The notes under the pieces were generated by a model that saw only the letters and a program-made list of their open reading frames with translations, did no database searches and was not told where the DNA came from. DNA of 55,104 nt. It comes from Pseudomonadota bacterium. GTDB taxonomy: Bacteria > Desulfobacterota > JADFVX01. Below, in pieces: positions 1-8,207 of the stretch. Where the stretch lies: positions 1 to 55,104 of the forward strand of contig JADFVX010000064.1 in assembly GCA_015222755.1 (NCBI GenBank). The letters run 5' to 3'. The position numbers and the translations under genes were made by a program. Position 1 is the first letter of the stretch. Every line of letters starts with the position of its first letter.

Positions 1-84
1 ATGCTTCCCTATTGTGACAAGGTCCTGAAGATTGTTGACGGAAAGATAGAGATGACGGCAAGTCCTGAAGGCGGGATTATATAG
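1..84 (+). CDS. ABC transporter ATP-binding protein, C-terminal tail (5' end outside window)
   Basis: The first 27 codons are open to a TAG stop at 82-84. They read like the end of a small ABC ATPase of the LolD/MacB kind: the motif YCDKVLKIVDGKIE matches the usual 'ADRVLxLxDGxI' strand that follows the H-loop. Only this tail is visible, so substrate and partner permease cannot be named. The ATG at position 1 is probably an internal methionine. The match is short and the call rests on the motif alone. Confidence 0.5.
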   Translation: MLPYCDKVLKIVDGKIEMTASPEGGII

Positions 85-415
85 CAGATTGCGGGGCGGC
101 TGGAAATTGAACTTGCATATTTCAGAGTTAATCCAATTGCCAATAATGCTTAAAAGAGCATTTCAGCGTAGAGATCGCGGAAAAGTGGGAATTTGAACTA
201 AAAAATAACCAAAGATAAGGAACTTAAAAATCCAGTAAACGTCTATATCGTTCTATTAAAAAGTGATGCTCCCCGCCTACAAGGCGGGGCATCCGAGTAA
301 GGATGATTTACAATTTTTATAGCTGCCATTCACCCCCGCTTACAAAGCGGGGCACCCTGACAGCTCCTCGTGGAGAGGATTTCAAAAAAATAAAAAAGTG
401 AACGGGAGAATAAAG
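85..415. other. Intergenic region carrying hairpin repeat copy A
   Basis: No gene is seen between the ABC ATPase tail and the first cytochrome gene. The right half is occupied by a two-hairpin repeat (263-370). A Shine-Dalgarno-like GGGAG at 404-408 precedes the ATG at 416. The left part (85-260) shows no recognisable element. Confidence 0.6.
263..370 (+). repeat. Two-hairpin repeat, copy A (IS200/IS605-end or PATE-like)
   Basis: A first hairpin at 271-289 has a 7-bp stem CCCCGCC/GGCGGGG with loop TACAA, extended by an outer ATG/CAT pairing. A second at 334-352 has an 8-bp stem CCCCGCTT/AAGCGGGG with loop ACA. The unit recurs at 3573-3725 in the same orientation, with almost identical hairpins and flanks, ending in both cases at a CCTCG. 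Paired subterminal hairpins without a transposase resemble non-autonomous IS200/IS605-type (PATE or REP-like) elements; that identity is inferred. Confidence 0.6.
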
Positions 416-838
416 ATGAAAAAGAGTGTATGTACCATTGCAATGATTGGATTACTAAGCGCAAGCGGGCAGGTTCTGGCGGCAGAAGGCTCTCAACCCG
501 GCGACAACGCCGTCCAGGTGGAGATGAGGCTTCTGGACAAGGCGTTCAAAAATGCCGTCGATGGTCTTCTTCTGAATATGCCGGAGATCATAGAGGGACC
601 TTTCCATAAGGTCCACAAAGCGAAGATGAATACCGAAAAGGCGATAAAAAAAGGGGCAATCAAGCTGCCGAAAAACAGCGACAAGCTTAATGAATTTGTC
701 GAGCTGGACGAGGCCTTTCATGAAAAGCTGGTCGGTCTTCTAAAGGCATCTCGGAAAAAGGATATGAACGCAGTCAAAAACTCTATACATGAAATTATGG
801 ACGGATGTGTCCAGTGTCATAATAAATTTAAAAACTAA
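416..838 (+). CDS. Secreted class II c-type cytochrome (cytochrome c'-like)
   Basis: A 140-residue protein with an N-terminal signal peptide (MKKSVCTIAMIGLLSASG, cut probably after VLA) and a single heme-attachment motif CVQCH six residues from the C-terminus. A heme motif at the extreme C-terminus of a small helical protein is the hallmark of class II cytochromes c (four-helix bundle). ATG 416 is preferred over the upstream GTG 398 because GGGAG at 404-408 is correctly spaced and the signal peptide starts there. It probably carries electrons or binds small ligands in the periplasm. It is followed 15 bp on by a second cytochrome of the same type, so the two are likely co-transcribed. Confidence 0.75.
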   Translation: MKKSVCTIAMIGLLSASGQVLAAEGSQPGDNAVQVEMRLLDKAFKNAVDGLLLNMPEIIEGPFHKVHKAKMNTEKAIKKGAIKLPKNSDKLNEFVELDEAFHEKLVGLLKASRKKDMNAVKNSIHEIMDGCVQCHNKFKN

Positions 839-853
839 TATAAGGAGATTGAG

Positions 854-1336
854 ATGAAAAAAAGATTGCAGATAAGTTTATTGATTTTAGTGATTGCAGC
901 AGGAGTTGCCCATGCAGAGGAAGAATCGATTTCACCTCATATGATGGAGATGATGAAGAAAATGGGGGGGGCGAAACCGGATGAGCGGACAGAGTTGAAT
1001 ATCCCGGCACCGATGAAGGTAATGCAGAAGCGGATGATGCGTAAACATCTGGATACTATCAGTGAAATTACGGCCGCACTGGCCGCAAATGAGCTTGAGC
1101 AAGCGGCAAAAGTAGCCAGAGAGAGGCTTGGCTGGTCACCGGCAGAAGAAAAAAGGTGTAGCATGGTGGAAAAGATGACCGGTGAGGCCGGGTTTACAAG
1201 CTTCGGCATGGCGGTCCATAAAAAGGCAGACGAGTTGGCAGATGCGGCTCAAAAGGGAGACCGAGACAAGGCGATGGGCCTACTGTCGGAGCTTATCAAT
1301 AATTGCAACAACTGCCACAAAACCTTCAGACATTAA
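854..1336 (+). CDS. Secreted class II c-type cytochrome (cytochrome c'-like), second copy
   Basis: A 160-residue protein with a signal peptide (residues 1-21, ending AHA) and one C-terminal heme site CNNCHKTFR, the typical class II pattern CxxCHxxFR. TAAGGAG at 841-847 lies just upstream of the ATG. The helical body is rich in Met, Lys and Glu (for example HMMEMMKKM). It differs strongly in sequence from the cytochrome before it, so this is not a recent tandem duplication. An 8-base G run at 964-971 lies in the codons just after the mature N-terminus. A periplasmic electron-transfer or ligand-binding role is inferred from the fold family only. Confidence 0.75.
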   Translation: MKKRLQISLLILVIAAGVAHAEEESISPHMMEMMKKMGGAKPDERTELNIPAPMKVMQKRMMRKHLDTISEITAALAANELEQAAKVARERLGWSPAEEKRCSMVEKMTGEAGFTSFGMAVHKKADELADAAQKGDRDKAMGLLSELINNCNNCHKTFRH

Positions 1337-1350
1337 AAAAGGAGTACGAC

Positions 1351-1779
1351 ATGAAAAAAAATGGGACTTTATTTTTGGCTGTTACTGGAATAATTTTGTT
1401 CGGATCAATTAATCTGCATGCTGGGGAATTTTCAGATTATTCCAACGAGGAACTTATACAGAAGAGAAGCGATATGCAGGGAATGAATGAAGAGGATCGC
1501 AAAATTTTTCGTGAGGAAATGCAAAAGCGGATGGGAGATATGAACAAAGAGGATCGCCGCCAATTTTTGAAAGAAATGGGTGCCAATGTAAGTCGTCCTG
1601 AGCAAGCTACAGACCGAGACTCTGCTGAATCAACTAAACGTAGAGAGAGGAGTAGAAATTATGATGAAGAACAAAAAGAAACAATGAAGAGTGAAAGAGG
1701 CTCCAAAAGTGGAAAGCGAGATGGTTCCGGCAAGAGTGGCGGTGGTATGAGCGGCCGCAGAGGTAGTGGGGGGCGGTGA
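1351..1779 (+). CDS. Spy/LTxxQ-like secreted protein, internally deleted paralogue
   Basis: A 142-residue exported protein. ATG 1351 is chosen because AAAAAAGGAG sits 6 bp upstream and the signal peptide (ending LHA) starts there. The first ~85 residues (GEFSDYSNEELIQ, then KEDRRQFLKEMG.NVSRPE) and the Ser/Gly/Arg-rich tail (EEQKETMKSERGSK then Gly-Arg repeats) align with the protein at 2889-3548. About 75-80 residues of the middle of that paralogue, including its LTSEQL motif, are missing without loss of frame. It is unclear whether the short form is functional. It follows the second cytochrome by 14 bp, suggesting one transcript. Confidence 0.6.
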   Translation: MKKNGTLFLAVTGIILFGSINLHAGEFSDYSNEELIQKRSDMQGMNEEDRKIFREEMQKRMGDMNKEDRRQFLKEMGANVSRPEQATDRDSAESTKRRERSRNYDEEQKETMKSERGSKSGKRDGSGKSGGGMSGRRGSGGR

Positions 1780-1812
1780 TTTTAATCCTTAATCATGCAA
1801 AATCAGTTTTTG

Positions 1813-1840
1813 TGCTGTCGGGAGTTTCCTCCCGGCAGCA
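1813..1840 (+). other. Strong hairpin after the cytochrome/Spy-like genes
   Basis: A 12-bp stem with one G-T pair (TGCTGTCGGGAG against CTCCCGGCAGCA) closes a TTTC loop. No T-run follows on either strand, so a canonical intrinsic terminator is not supported. A second small hairpin (AGGAG, loop CTAA, CTCCT) lies ~25 bp further on. It may be an mRNA 3'-end stabiliser or attenuator ahead of the TPR gene. Confidence 0.4.
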
Positions 1841-2000
1841 AGCAAATTGCCAGCATATTAGTGCTAGGAGCTAACTCCTGCCAACACACACTAAATCGAC
1901 AAATGGCAGAAAAGACATTGCGGTGAAAAATGGGGGGGCATTAGCCTCCCATACCACGAGCTTATTGAATCATATGCTTCAAATGGAACTGGAGAGTAAA

Positions 2001-2807
2001 ATGAATAAGCAAGCTTATATGCAGCTGAAAATCTTAATTAAAGTATTAATTGCTCTATGCATAGTAACAATATCAGGAACCTTTGCATATGCTAATATCC
2101 AAACTCAAGGGTCTCCAGCGGGTATTGTTGTACCTCCGGAGGTTAATTCAAACTCTCTTTACTCCAGCAATAATAGAGAGTCAAAGCTCTCGGAACAAGG
2201 CATGTCTGGATTTGTCACACTTGATTCCAGTCAGACCTCAGAAAACAATTTAAAATATGCCGAAGCCTTTAATGACCGGGGGATTGTCTACGCAGAAAAA
2301 AAACAATTTAATCTGGCAATCTCTGAGTTCAACAAAGCACTAGAAGCTCACCCTGCCTATGCCACTGCCTACAATAACCGGGGTATTACATATGCAAAAA
2401 CGAGGCAATTTGATTATGCAATTTCGGATTTCAATAAAGCACTAGAAATTCGCCCTATCCATGCTGATGCCTACAAAAACCGTGGTACTGCCTACGCAGA
2501 AAAGGGGGAATTTGATTACGCCATCAGAGATTTTAGCAAAGCCGTAATACTTAAACCGGAATTTGCAGACGCCTACTTTGGCCGGGGTCTTGCCAATGCA
2601 GCAATAGGACAACTAGATTATGCAATTCTGGACTTTAATCAGGTAATAGAGATTGCACCGACACATACTAAAGCTTATGTAAGCCGTGGAATTTTGCAAG
2701 TGCGCTTGAGTCAGACAAGTAAGGCTTGTTCAGACTGGGAAGGTGCTTGTAAATATGGGGACTGCTATTTTATCAAGAAAGCAAAAAAAGATGATCTTTG
2801 CGAATAG
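2001..2807 (+). CDS. Secreted tetratricopeptide-repeat protein
   Basis: A 268-residue protein starting at ATG 2001, preceded by GGAG at 1991-1994; an upstream GTG at 1923 lacks a good site. A signal peptide with a hydrophobic core (LIKVLIALCIVTISGTFAYA) is followed by a low-complexity linker, then four consecutive TPR units of the form FNxRGxxYAxxxxFxxAIxDFNKAL and a partial fifth. The C-terminus carries three closely spaced cysteines (ACSDWEGACKYGDC). TPRs are protein-protein interaction scaffolds, so a periplasmic assembly or adaptor role is likely but the partner is unknown. It sits between the two Spy-like paralogues. Confidence 0.75.
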   Translation: MNKQAYMQLKILIKVLIALCIVTISGTFAYANIQTQGSPAGIVVPPEVNSNSLYSSNNRESKLSEQGMSGFVTLDSSQTSENNLKYAEAFNDRGIVYAEKKQFNLAISEFNKALEAHPAYATAYNNRGITYAKTRQFDYAISDFNKALEIRPIHADAYKNRGTAYAEKGEFDYAIRDFSKAVILKPEFADAYFGRGLANAAIGQLDYAILDFNQVIEIAPTHTKAYVSRGILQVRLSQTSKACSDWEGACKYGDCYFIKKAKKDDLCE

Positions 2808-2888
2808 AATGTTAATCGCCACTGCATAGGTTAATGGTCATCGGGTAAAGGAAAGGTCCAGAAATATGATAAAAATAGGGAGTGCTAT

Positions 2889-3548
2889 ATGAAAAGGAAT
2901 GTGGCTCTATTTCTGGCTGTTGCTGGAATTATTCTGTCTGGATCGGTCGATCTACAGGCCGGGGAGTTTTCAGGTTATTCCAACGATGAGTTGATACAGA
3001 GACAAAGCGAGCGACAAAATATGAACGAAGAGGGGCGTAAAGCCTTTCGTGAGGAAGTCCAGAGGCGGATGAAAGAGATGAGCGAGAAAGAACGCCTCCA
3101 ATTTCTGAAGGAGATGGGTGTTGATGTAAGTCGTCCTGAAAAGGGTAAAGGTTCAGATCGGGTCTCTGCCAGATCGACTGAACTTGATAAGGTCATGGGC
3201 GATTTGAAGGGACGTCTCAGCTTGGCCGAGAACCAAACGCTGGAAGTTCGCAAAATTATTAAAGCTTACCTCGATAAAAAGCAAACCCTCATGGAGGAAG
3301 CCAAGGGACAGGACCAATCGGCCAAGAGGAAACTCAGGAGTGAGATGCAAAAGCTTCGAGAGGACACTGAAAAACGCCTTGCAAAGACACTGACCTCTGA
3401 GCAGTTAGAGAAGTATAGAAAGTATGAGGAAGAACAAAGGGAAACAATGAAAAGCGAAAGGGGTTCCAAAGGTGGAACCCGCAGCGGTGCTGGTAAGGGT
3501 GGACATGGTGGTGGTATGGGTAGGCGAGGCGGCGGAATGGGCTGGTAA
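2889..3548 (+). CDS. Spy/ZraP-like secreted protein with Gly/Arg-rich tail
   Basis: A 219-residue exported protein with a signal peptide (MKRNVALFLAVAGIILSGS, ending LQA) and GGGAG at 2878-2882 upstream. The middle (about residues 95-180) is a charged helical region containing LTSEQLEKY, similar to the LTxxQ motif of periplasmic Spy/CpxP/ZraP-type chaperones and metal-response proteins. The last ~30 residues are almost entirely Gly, Arg, Ser and Met, and probably disordered. It is a paralogue of the protein at 1351-1779 but retains the central region lost there. Family membership is moderate; a stress or metal-related role is inference. Confidence 0.6.
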   Translation: MKRNVALFLAVAGIILSGSVDLQAGEFSGYSNDELIQRQSERQNMNEEGRKAFREEVQRRMKEMSEKERLQFLKEMGVDVSRPEKGKGSDRVSARSTELDKVMGDLKGRLSLAENQTLEVRKIIKAYLDKKQTLMEEAKGQDQSAKRKLRSEMQKLREDTEKRLAKTLTSEQLEKYRKYEEEQRETMKSERGSKGGTRSGAGKGGHGGGMGRRGGGMGW

Positions 3549-3572
3549 ACAAAACGGCCATTTCTCTTTGTT

Positions 3573-3725
3573 GTGATGCTCCCCGCCTACAAGGCGTGGC
3601 ATCCGAGTAAGGTTGATTTACAATTTTAGCTTCGCAGAATCGCATAAGGAAGGATTTCTTTAAAATCTTGATTTTATAGCGGCCCTTCTCCCGCTTACAA
3701 AGCGGGGCATGCTGGCAGCCCCTCG
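3573..3725 (+). repeat. Two-hairpin repeat, copy B (IS200/IS605-end or PATE-like)
   Basis: Second copy of the repeat at 263-370, same orientation. The hairpin halves match copy A closely (first hairpin with one G-to-T change; second CCCGCTT/AAGCGGG). The middle is about 48 bp longer; the extra segment is bordered by ATTTTA on both sides, as if copy A arose by deletion between short repeats. The copy ends flush with the stop codon of the ABC transporter gene (3726). Copies A and B bracket the whole cytochrome/Spy-like/TPR island. Confidence 0.6.
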
Positions 3726-5507
3726 TCAAGCTAACTCTTCCAGCTCCTTCTCCATCTCCTGACGCCGGAAAAAGGAGGTGTATTCCCCCCCTTTTTTAAG
3801 TAGTTCCGAGTGAGTGCCCACCTCTACGATCTTCCCTTCCTTTATAAAGGCTATCCTGCCACAATTCATCACCGTAGAGGCCCTGTGAGATACTATTATA
3901 CAGGTCTTTTTCTCCACAAACTTTCCCTGAAGGGATGAGAGTATCTTTTCCTCCGTGGCAGTATCGAGACTGGAAAAAGAATCATCCAGTATCAGTATTC
4001 CTGGATTACCGACGAGGGCGCGTGCAAGTGCTGTCCTTTGCCGCTGACCTCCAGAAAGGGTGAGCCCTTTTTCTCCTACTATGGTATCGAACTTATCAGG
4101 GAAGGCAAGCACATCATCGTAGAGGCTGGCCTCATGTGCAGCTTCCTCCATTGCCTGGGAGTCGCCCTGACCGCCGAAAAGTATGTTTTCGGCAATGGTG
4201 GCGGAAAAAAGATGACTGTCCTGCGGGACATACCCTATCTGACGCCTGAGCACTGCCAGCGGTATATCACAGATGTCCTTATCGTCTATAAAAAGCTCAC
4301 CTCGCTCGACTTCATAAAGCCTGGGAATCAGGTTAAGCAGAGTACTCTTGCCAGAACCAGTAGGGCCCACGAGGGCAAAGCGCTCACCTGCTGCTATTGT
4401 CAGGTCTATTCCCCCTAGTATTTCCTGAGACTCAGTGCCCCTTGACGGGTCTTTATAGGCGAAAGTAAGACCCCTGAATTCGATCTTGCCGGCGAATGCG
4501 GCTTCTTCAACGCCGTCTGACTTAACATCGACAATAGTGGGGCTGTAGTCGAGTATGGTATTTACGCGGTCCAGTGCTGAGAGTCCGCGCTGGATGACCG
4601 TAATTATCCATCCAAGACCAACGGTGGGCCAGATAAGTATGGCTGCATAAGCCGTAAAGGCGACAAAGTCGCCCAGGCCGATACGGCCTGAAACAACGCC
4701 CTCTCCCCCCTTCCACAGGATTATAAGAGTTGTAAGGGAGCCGAGGGCCGTCATGATGGTAAACATAACGGCTCTCAGCCTTGCAAATCGGATGTTTTTC
4801 TCCCGGTAATCGCTGTTCAGGCCGTCAAAGACGGCCTCCTCCCGACCCTCCATGGCAAAGGCCTTGACGACAGAGATGCCACTAAGGTTTTCCTGTACCT
4901 TAGAGCTTATTTTGCCAAACTGCTCCTGTACCTCCTGAGAGCGTTTGTACATTGAACGTGTAAGAAAACGGCTTATGACTATTATGACGGGGTAGGGCAG
5001 GAGCGCATAGAAGCATAAGATGGGGTCCAGAAAAAACATTGCAGGTATTATGACAAGGTAGACAATACAGCTGTTGGTGACTTGCAGAAAGCCAGGCCCC
5101 ATAAGCATCCTCACTGCGCTTATATCGTTTGTGGCCCTCGAAATCAGGTCGCCTGTTTTAAGATTATCAAAGTAGGATGGGTTCAGCCTTTGCAGGTGTG
5201 AAAAAAACTCGCCTCTAAGATCATATTCCACACGGCGCCCAATGGAATATACCACTGTCCGTGACGTTACCCGAGTCACTCCCTGTAGCAGAGCAATACC
5301 TGCAATAAGGCCGCAAAAAAGAAAAACATCATCAGATCGGCCATATTCGAGGGATTCTATAGCCCTTTTCACAAGCCAGGGAATGAGGGTGGTGAGGGCA
5401 ATAGTGGCAACTATGAAGAAAAAACCTGTCAAAAAATGCCAGCGGCACCGCGAAAGTACTGTCTTTAGATGGCGAAAACGGGGCTGTTGTGATTTAGCGG
5501 AAGGCAC
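3726..5507 (-). CDS. ABC exporter, fused membrane and ATPase domains
   Basis: A 593-residue half-transporter. An N-terminal type IV ABC membrane domain (about six helices, residues 20-320) precedes an ATPase domain (about 345-585) with Walker A GPTGSGKST, Q-loop GYVPQDSHLFSATIAENI, signature LSGGQRQR and Walker B GILILDDSFSS. The wording of the Q-loop and the N-terminal 'LIPWLVKRAI' resemble the MdlA/YheI group of multidrug or lipid exporters. Such proteins act as dimers; no second half is adjacent, so a homodimer or a distant partner is possible. The start is a GTG without an obvious ribosome site, 13 bp after the PBP1A stop. The substrate cannot be read from sequence. Confidence 0.85.
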   Translation of the reverse strand: MPSAKSQQPRFRHLKTVLSRCRWHFLTGFFFIVATIALTTLIPWLVKRAIESLEYGRSDDVFLFCGLIAGIALLQGVTRVTSRTVVYSIGRRVEYDLRGEFFSHLQRLNPSYFDNLKTGDLISRATNDISAVRMLMGPGFLQVTNSCIVYLVIIPAMFFLDPILCFYALLPYPVIIVISRFLTRSMYKRSQEVQEQFGKISSKVQENLSGISVVKAFAMEGREEAVFDGLNSDYREKNIRFARLRAVMFTIMTALGSLTTLIILWKGGEGVVSGRIGLGDFVAFTAYAAILIWPTVGLGWIITVIQRGLSALDRVNTILDYSPTIVDVKSDGVEEAAFAGKIEFRGLTFAYKDPSRGTESQEILGGIDLTIAAGERFALVGPTGSGKSTLLNLIPRLYEVERGELFIDDKDICDIPLAVLRRQIGYVPQDSHLFSATIAENILFGGQGDSQAMEEAAHEASLYDDVLAFPDKFDTIVGEKGLTLSGGQRQRTALARALVGNPGILILDDSFSSLDTATEEKILSSLQGKFVEKKTCIIVSHRASTVMNCGRIAFIKEGKIVEVGTHSELLKKGGEYTSFFRRQEMEKELEELA

Positions 5508-5520
5508 GCTTAGCTAAGAA

Positions 5521-8019
5521 CTATAGTCCCTGACGGAAGAAATCGCCCGGTTCCGGGGCCACTTCTGTTGCAAACTGGGTGGGCTGGGTTCCTTCTTTAA
5601 AGGATTCGAAAAATACGTCCTCCTGCTGGGAGGGCGGAGCAAGCAGGCCTGTCTTGGTATCGATGCGGGAGAAGGTTATCTCTGGAGGAACGGGAAAATC
5701 CTCCACAGGTTTACCCTCATAGGCCTGCTGCATAAAATCAACAAAGATAGGGGCTGCAGCACCAGAACCTGTCTCATATTTTCCAAGAGGTGCCTCCTGA
5801 TCGAAGCCTACCCATGAACCGGCAGCGAGGTCAGGGGTGAAGCCTATAAACCAGGCATCGAAGAGATCATTAGTCGTCCCTGTCTTGCCGCCAACCGGCC
5901 GCTTGAGCGCCTTTGCACGCCACCCTGTGCCATGCTCGACAACACTTTTAAGAATGCTGGACATAAGATAAGCCGTCTGCGGACTGATCGCATGGCCTGG
6001 TGGAATATTCCGGAGGCCCGGAGGCGTCTTGTCCTCTTCAGGGGCAGTATCCTCTCCTGCCTGTGCAGTCTCAGGCGTTCCTTCAATTACAGGTGCAGGC
6101 AAACCAGGAAGCTCTTGCGGCGCATGTTCTTCCAGTATATTCCCCTCCCTGTCCATGATCTTTGTTATGAACACAGGCTTGTTATGTTTCCCCGAGGCGG
6201 CAAATATGCCATAGGCCGAGACTATCTCCTGAAGGGAAAGCCCTGATGAGCCCAGGGCAATGGAAAAGTCCCGGTTCAGATGGCTGGTAATGCCCATGCG
6301 ACGGGCATAGTCGATGACATAGTCGATGCCGAGTGTCTGCATTATCTTGATAGTAACGACGTTTCTTGACTTTGTCAGTGCAGTCCTCAGCGTAGTAGGG
6401 CCATAGAACTTGTCCTCATAGTTCTTCGGTTTCCATGTGAAATCATCCTCGTCACCCTTGTAGATTATGGGAGAGTCCATAATAATGCTTGCCGGGGTGA
6501 AGCCGTTATCCAGTGCGGCAGCATAAACAATCGGCTTGAAGGCAGAGCCCGGCTGGCGCCTGGACTGAACTGCACGGTTAAACTTGCTCTTTGCAAAATC
6601 AAAGCCGCCTACCATGGCCCTAACGTAGCCATTCCTGGGGTCTATGGCCATTGTCGCTGCCTGTACCAGCGGTTCCTGGTAAAGAGAGAGATCGAGGAGG
6701 TCCCCTTTTTTCAAGCTTCCCTTGACTTTTACCTTTACAAGGTCGCCAGGGGCAAAGACTTCCGCAGGGTCTTTGACGCTTACCTCAAAGGAAGCTATTT
6801 CAGGGTCGGGCTTTCTTGCCCACCGGATGTCTTTCAGCGGAATACGTCCAAGCGTTTTTTCACCGAGCATTACTTCCGTATAGAGTTTTTCACTGTTGAC
6901 CTCTACAATGATCCCCTCATAGATTTCGCCCTCTTTAACGGGGGCCTTTTCCAGTTTTTTCTGAAGCGCCTCTAGCACCCCGGCCCTTTCAGGTTCTTCT
7001 ATGTGCCTGACTGGCCCACGATATCCCTGCCTTCTGTCAAGGGCAAGAAGCCCTTTCTTAAGAGCGGCCTGGGCCTTTTTCTGCATATCAACATTGACGG
7101 TCGTTTGCACAATCAGGCCATCCTTATACAGCCTGTCAGCACCATAATGGCTTTCCAGGTATCGCCTTATATGCTCGGTGAAGTAAGGTGCAATCTCCGT
7201 ATTTATATTGCTAAGGGGAAATACCTCTATGGGCGTGTTCATAGCGTCAGTGGATTCGACAATGTTTATATAGCCCTCATCTGTCATGCGCTTAAGCACG
7301 TAGTGTTGCCTCTCTCTGGCCATATCGGGATTGGTGGCGGGAGAGTATTTGCTGGGGGCCTGTGGAAGCCCTGCCAGAATGGCCATCTCGGCAATAGTCA
7401 GTTCATCCACGTTTTTGTGAAAATAGCTCTGTGCCGCTGCTTGCACACCATAGGCACCATGGCCCAGGTAGATCTGGTTAAGATAAAGGTAGAGTATCTC
7501 ATTTTTTGAAAAGTTTTTTTCTATCCGGTAGGCAAGCACAGCCTCTTTGAACTTTCTCGTATAGGTCCTTTCCGATGAGAGAAGTGACTTTCCCACCTGC
7601 TGTGTTATGGTACTCCCTCCCTGTACTACACCGCCTGCCTTGATATTCTTTATAAAGGCTCTGAATATACTGAAAAAATCCAGCCCTTCATGTTCAAAAA
7701 AACGGTCATCTTCGGCGGACACAAAGGCCTGGATGAGTAGGGCCGGTACTTTGGAGATGGGGATGACCTCCCTTCTTTCTGTGGCAAACTCGCCTATTTG
7801 GATGCCTTCATCGGAGTAGACCTTGGTAATTATATTTGGTCGGTAGTCTGCAATGCTGTCTACAGGTGGGAGATCCCTGGTCATATAGTAGTAAAGACCT
7901 GCTCCTGAAAGCATAGAAATAAGAATTAGGAGAAACATTAAGCGAAGAAGAAAAGTCTTAAACCTTTTTCGACCGTCTGACTTAAAACTTCTTTTCTTGA
8001 TAGCGATAGATTGATTCAT
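5521..8019 (-). CDS. mrcA: Penicillin-binding protein 1A (bifunctional transglycosylase/transpeptidase)
   Basis: An 832-residue class A PBP. One N-terminal transmembrane helix (about 22-46) is followed by the GT51 glycosyltransferase domain (EDDRFFEHEG, GGSTITQQ, KFKEAVLA, LYLNQIYLG), an inserted OB-like segment (about 330-450) and the transpeptidase domain. The catalytic motifs are present: SAFK (SxxK), SRN (SxN) and KTGTT. It polymerises lipid II and crosslinks peptidoglycan in the periplasm. The OB-like insertion fits PBP1A rather than 1B. The gene is divergent from parA across 188 bp and is followed 13 bp later by the ABC exporter. Confidence 0.93.
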   Translation of the reverse strand: MNQSIAIKKRSFKSDGRKRFKTFLLRLMFLLILISMLSGAGLYYYMTRDLPPVDSIADYRPNIITKVYSDEGIQIGEFATERREVIPISKVPALLIQAFVSAEDDRFFEHEGLDFFSIFRAFIKNIKAGGVVQGGSTITQQVGKSLLSSERTYTRKFKEAVLAYRIEKNFSKNEILYLYLNQIYLGHGAYGVQAAAQSYFHKNVDELTIAEMAILAGLPQAPSKYSPATNPDMARERQHYVLKRMTDEGYINIVESTDAMNTPIEVFPLSNINTEIAPYFTEHIRRYLESHYGADRLYKDGLIVQTTVNVDMQKKAQAALKKGLLALDRRQGYRGPVRHIEEPERAGVLEALQKKLEKAPVKEGEIYEGIIVEVNSEKLYTEVMLGEKTLGRIPLKDIRWARKPDPEIASFEVSVKDPAEVFAPGDLVKVKVKGSLKKGDLLDLSLYQEPLVQAATMAIDPRNGYVRAMVGGFDFAKSKFNRAVQSRRQPGSAFKPIVYAAALDNGFTPASIIMDSPIIYKGDEDDFTWKPKNYEDKFYGPTTLRTALTKSRNVVTIKIMQTLGIDYVIDYARRMGITSHLNRDFSIALGSSGLSLQEIVSAYGIFAASGKHNKPVFITKIMDREGNILEEHAPQELPGLPAPVIEGTPETAQAGEDTAPEEDKTPPGLRNIPPGHAISPQTAYLMSSILKSVVEHGTGWRAKALKRPVGGKTGTTNDLFDAWFIGFTPDLAAGSWVGFDQEAPLGKYETGSGAAAPIFVDFMQQAYEGKPVEDFPVPPEITFSRIDTKTGLLAPPSQQEDVFFESFKEGTQPTQFATEVAPEPGDFFRQGL

Positions 8020-8207
8020 GGCAGTTAGGACTCCGGCCCCAAATAGGACAAATGAGGTAAATTAACAGATGTAATGGCCTTAAATCAAGGTAATTTAAAA
8101 CAAAAGAGGCTGTAAGCATAAAGGGCAATAAGATGTTTTCTCTTTTAAAAAGAGTGGAACTATGGTATTTTCCCAAACTGTTTCTTAGGCTTAAAAAGGT
8201 TCTATTC

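Noticed and set aside
263..3725. CRISPR array from repeated GC hairpins
   Set aside because: Only two dissimilar-length copies 3.3 kb apart, with no regular spacers and no cas genes.
7003..7509. A 168-codon plus-strand frame inside the PBP1A gene
   Set aside because: Antisense shadow of a well-defined class A PBP; no independent signals.
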